Assembly: GCA_964035545.1 (NCBI GenBank)
Contig: OZ037765.1
Span: forward strand, 5,329,698-5,393,697
Length of the DNA: 64,000 nucleotides
Direction: 5' to 3'
Source of the DNA: Bugula neritina
Lineage: Eukaryota > Bryozoa > Gymnolaemata > Cheilostomatida > Bugulidae
Position numbers and translations under genes: made by a program. Below the pieces are notes generated by a model that saw only the letters and a list, made by a program, of their open reading frames with translations, was not told where the DNA came from and made no database searches. Shown here in pieces: positions 62,887 through 64,000 of this stretch. How positions within the stretch are numbered: the stretch's first letter is position 1; every line of letters starts with the position of its first letter.

Positions 62887-63555
62887 CACATACACACCGT
62901 GGGTATATAAGTATGTATATTATTGGATGTATACAATGAATGAATAAAAAGAGAAACCGTATTTAAGTTAATTGGTTATTTAAAGCAATGTTTTATATAT
63001 TTGTGTACAAGTTTAAGCTGTGTATAAGCTTAAGCTTTGAACTAAATTAATACTAGAATAAACAATTCCTTTGTTACAAGGATTTCACATTGTCATCCTA
63101 TGAATCCCAGTAGCAGTTTATATGTTGCTTACAACAAGCATGCTTTTTAAATCTATGTATATAATTCCTATTTGCATAAAATATTATTCCATTTTAAAAC
63201 AAACTTTTAACAGACACATACATCTGGACTAGATGGATTTAATGCCTAACATTGATTTTATATCACACCTTGACTTGCAATAAGCCTATGCACATAACAC
63301 TTATGTACATATTGCACCGGACACAAACTCACTAGTCTTTTAAACAAATAATCCATTCCTTTCATCGTATAGTATATCATTGTTGCTAAACAACAATGAC
63401 TTTGTATAGCGAAAAGCACACAGCACAATACTGGCTGAAGTTATATAATGCCATGTGCTCAGAGCTAACGGATGAGAATTAAGTGCGCTACATTAAAGTG
63501 CATAGCAACAGCTGCTTTCAGCTACATTCTGGTATAATATTAGACAGCATCAACC
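62081..63555. other. MORN1 3' side and promoter region of the next gene
   Basis: Candidate AATAAA signals for MORN1 occur near 62357 and 62943. Apart from the CA repeat no element was recognised. The last few hundred bases should include the promoter and 5' UTR of the gene starting at 63556. Confidence 0.5.
62826..62884. repeat. (CA)n microsatellite, about 29 repeats
   Basis: An uninterrupted CACACA run of nearly 60 bases, followed by CATGCACATACACAC. Open as poly-Thr-His, not a gene. Confidence 0.98.
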
Positions 63556-64000
63556 ATGGCTGCAGGTTAGTAAATCGCGTTTGTATCCATTAAAATTTAT
63601 TTAAATATAAAGCCTTTCTTGGTGAAACCAGTAGGATGATAGTTGGCTAAATTTTAATTTGAAATTGACCAGTTTTTTTCATAGTAGAGTTTGAACTAAA
63701 GCTCCTTTGAGTAAAGAAAGCTGGTTTGTTTTTTGTAAAAACATTGTCTATGGAGATGAATAGCCTGCAGAGCTTATTAACCTCTTTACCCTGTGTTATA
63801 TAACTGATTGTAAATATTTTTCCAATGTTGAATAAACAAAGTGGTTGAACTTAACACCAAGTAGTATCGAAAGCTTAAGTGGAGTTGGTTAGCAGGTTTT
63901 CTTTGCTTATTATTAAAATGAAGGAAAAGCGCTTTTTACCTCCAATTGCAGGTGTGCAAGAAACACGCAGAATAGATGTGCTAGCCAGGCATAGGCCTAT
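63556..64000 (+). CDS. First two exons of an unidentified gene, cut by the window edge
   Basis: ATGGCTGCAG (63556-63565) is followed by a GTTAGT donor. A TTGCAG acceptor at 63951 opens an exon from 63952 to the end of the window; the phases join to give MAAGVQETRRIDVLARHRP and continue open. The sequence is less AT-rich than its surroundings and looks coding, but the piece is too short to name. The 10-base first coding exon resembles the tiny first exons of NOC3L and the gene at 26188. Confidence 0.45.

Overview
The window is nuclear DNA of an animal: AT-rich, built from many short exons separated by GT-AG introns of roughly 100 to 2200 bases. Predicted proteins align by eye over their whole lengths with animal families. 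NCOA4-like, CHK2, animal-type glycogen synthase and MORN1 together indicate a metazoan. Weak NCOA4 and MORN1 similarity, compact genes and the repeat content suggest an early-branching or non-model invertebrate such as a sponge or another non-bilaterian. The species cannot be fixed from sequence alone. All gene models were assembled by hand from splice signals with reading phase checked at every junction; stated lengths come from those models.

Layout, left to right: glycogen synthase (+, 15 exons, 1125-8727). NOC3L ribosome-biogenesis factor (-, 22 exons, 9108-20184), tail to tail with it. An unrecognised helical protein of about 409 residues (-, 10 exons, 21459-26188). Checkpoint kinase CHK2 (-, 15 exons, 27708-33598). 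An NCOA4-like ferritinophagy receptor (+, 6 exons, 35744-39726), head to head with CHK2. An unrecognised small single-pass membrane protein (-, 4 exons, 40049-43257), tail to tail with it. Splicing factor IK/RED (-, 13 exons, 43772-50139). MORN1 (+, 13 exons, 51802-62080), head to head with IK. The first two exons of another + strand gene run off the right edge (63556-64000). The genes belong to unrelated housekeeping pathways (glycogen, ribosome assembly, DNA damage, iron, splicing), so this is ordinary gene order rather than an operon or pathway cluster.

The non-coding part is more unusual. Introns hold three copies of a ~400-base fold-back MITE, two elements (776 and 64 bases) sharing GATCGATC-rich inverted ends with 3-base target duplications, another fold-back element made of TTGGAAAAT units, an RTE-like LINE fragment, tRNA-derived SINE-like pieces and a dispersed repeat with five copies. 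Several tandem arrays sit on splice junctions. In IK the end of exon 6 with its donor has been copied repeatedly into the following intron; in NOC3L two arrays include the acceptor itself; a fourth, very uniform 21-base array of 31 units lies about 15 bases from an IK acceptor. This splice-junction-seeded tandem amplification is the most striking pattern. A second one is degenerate six-base-step tracts of the TAGTAATACTAA / GATACTGATAGT type near the 5' ends of most genes.
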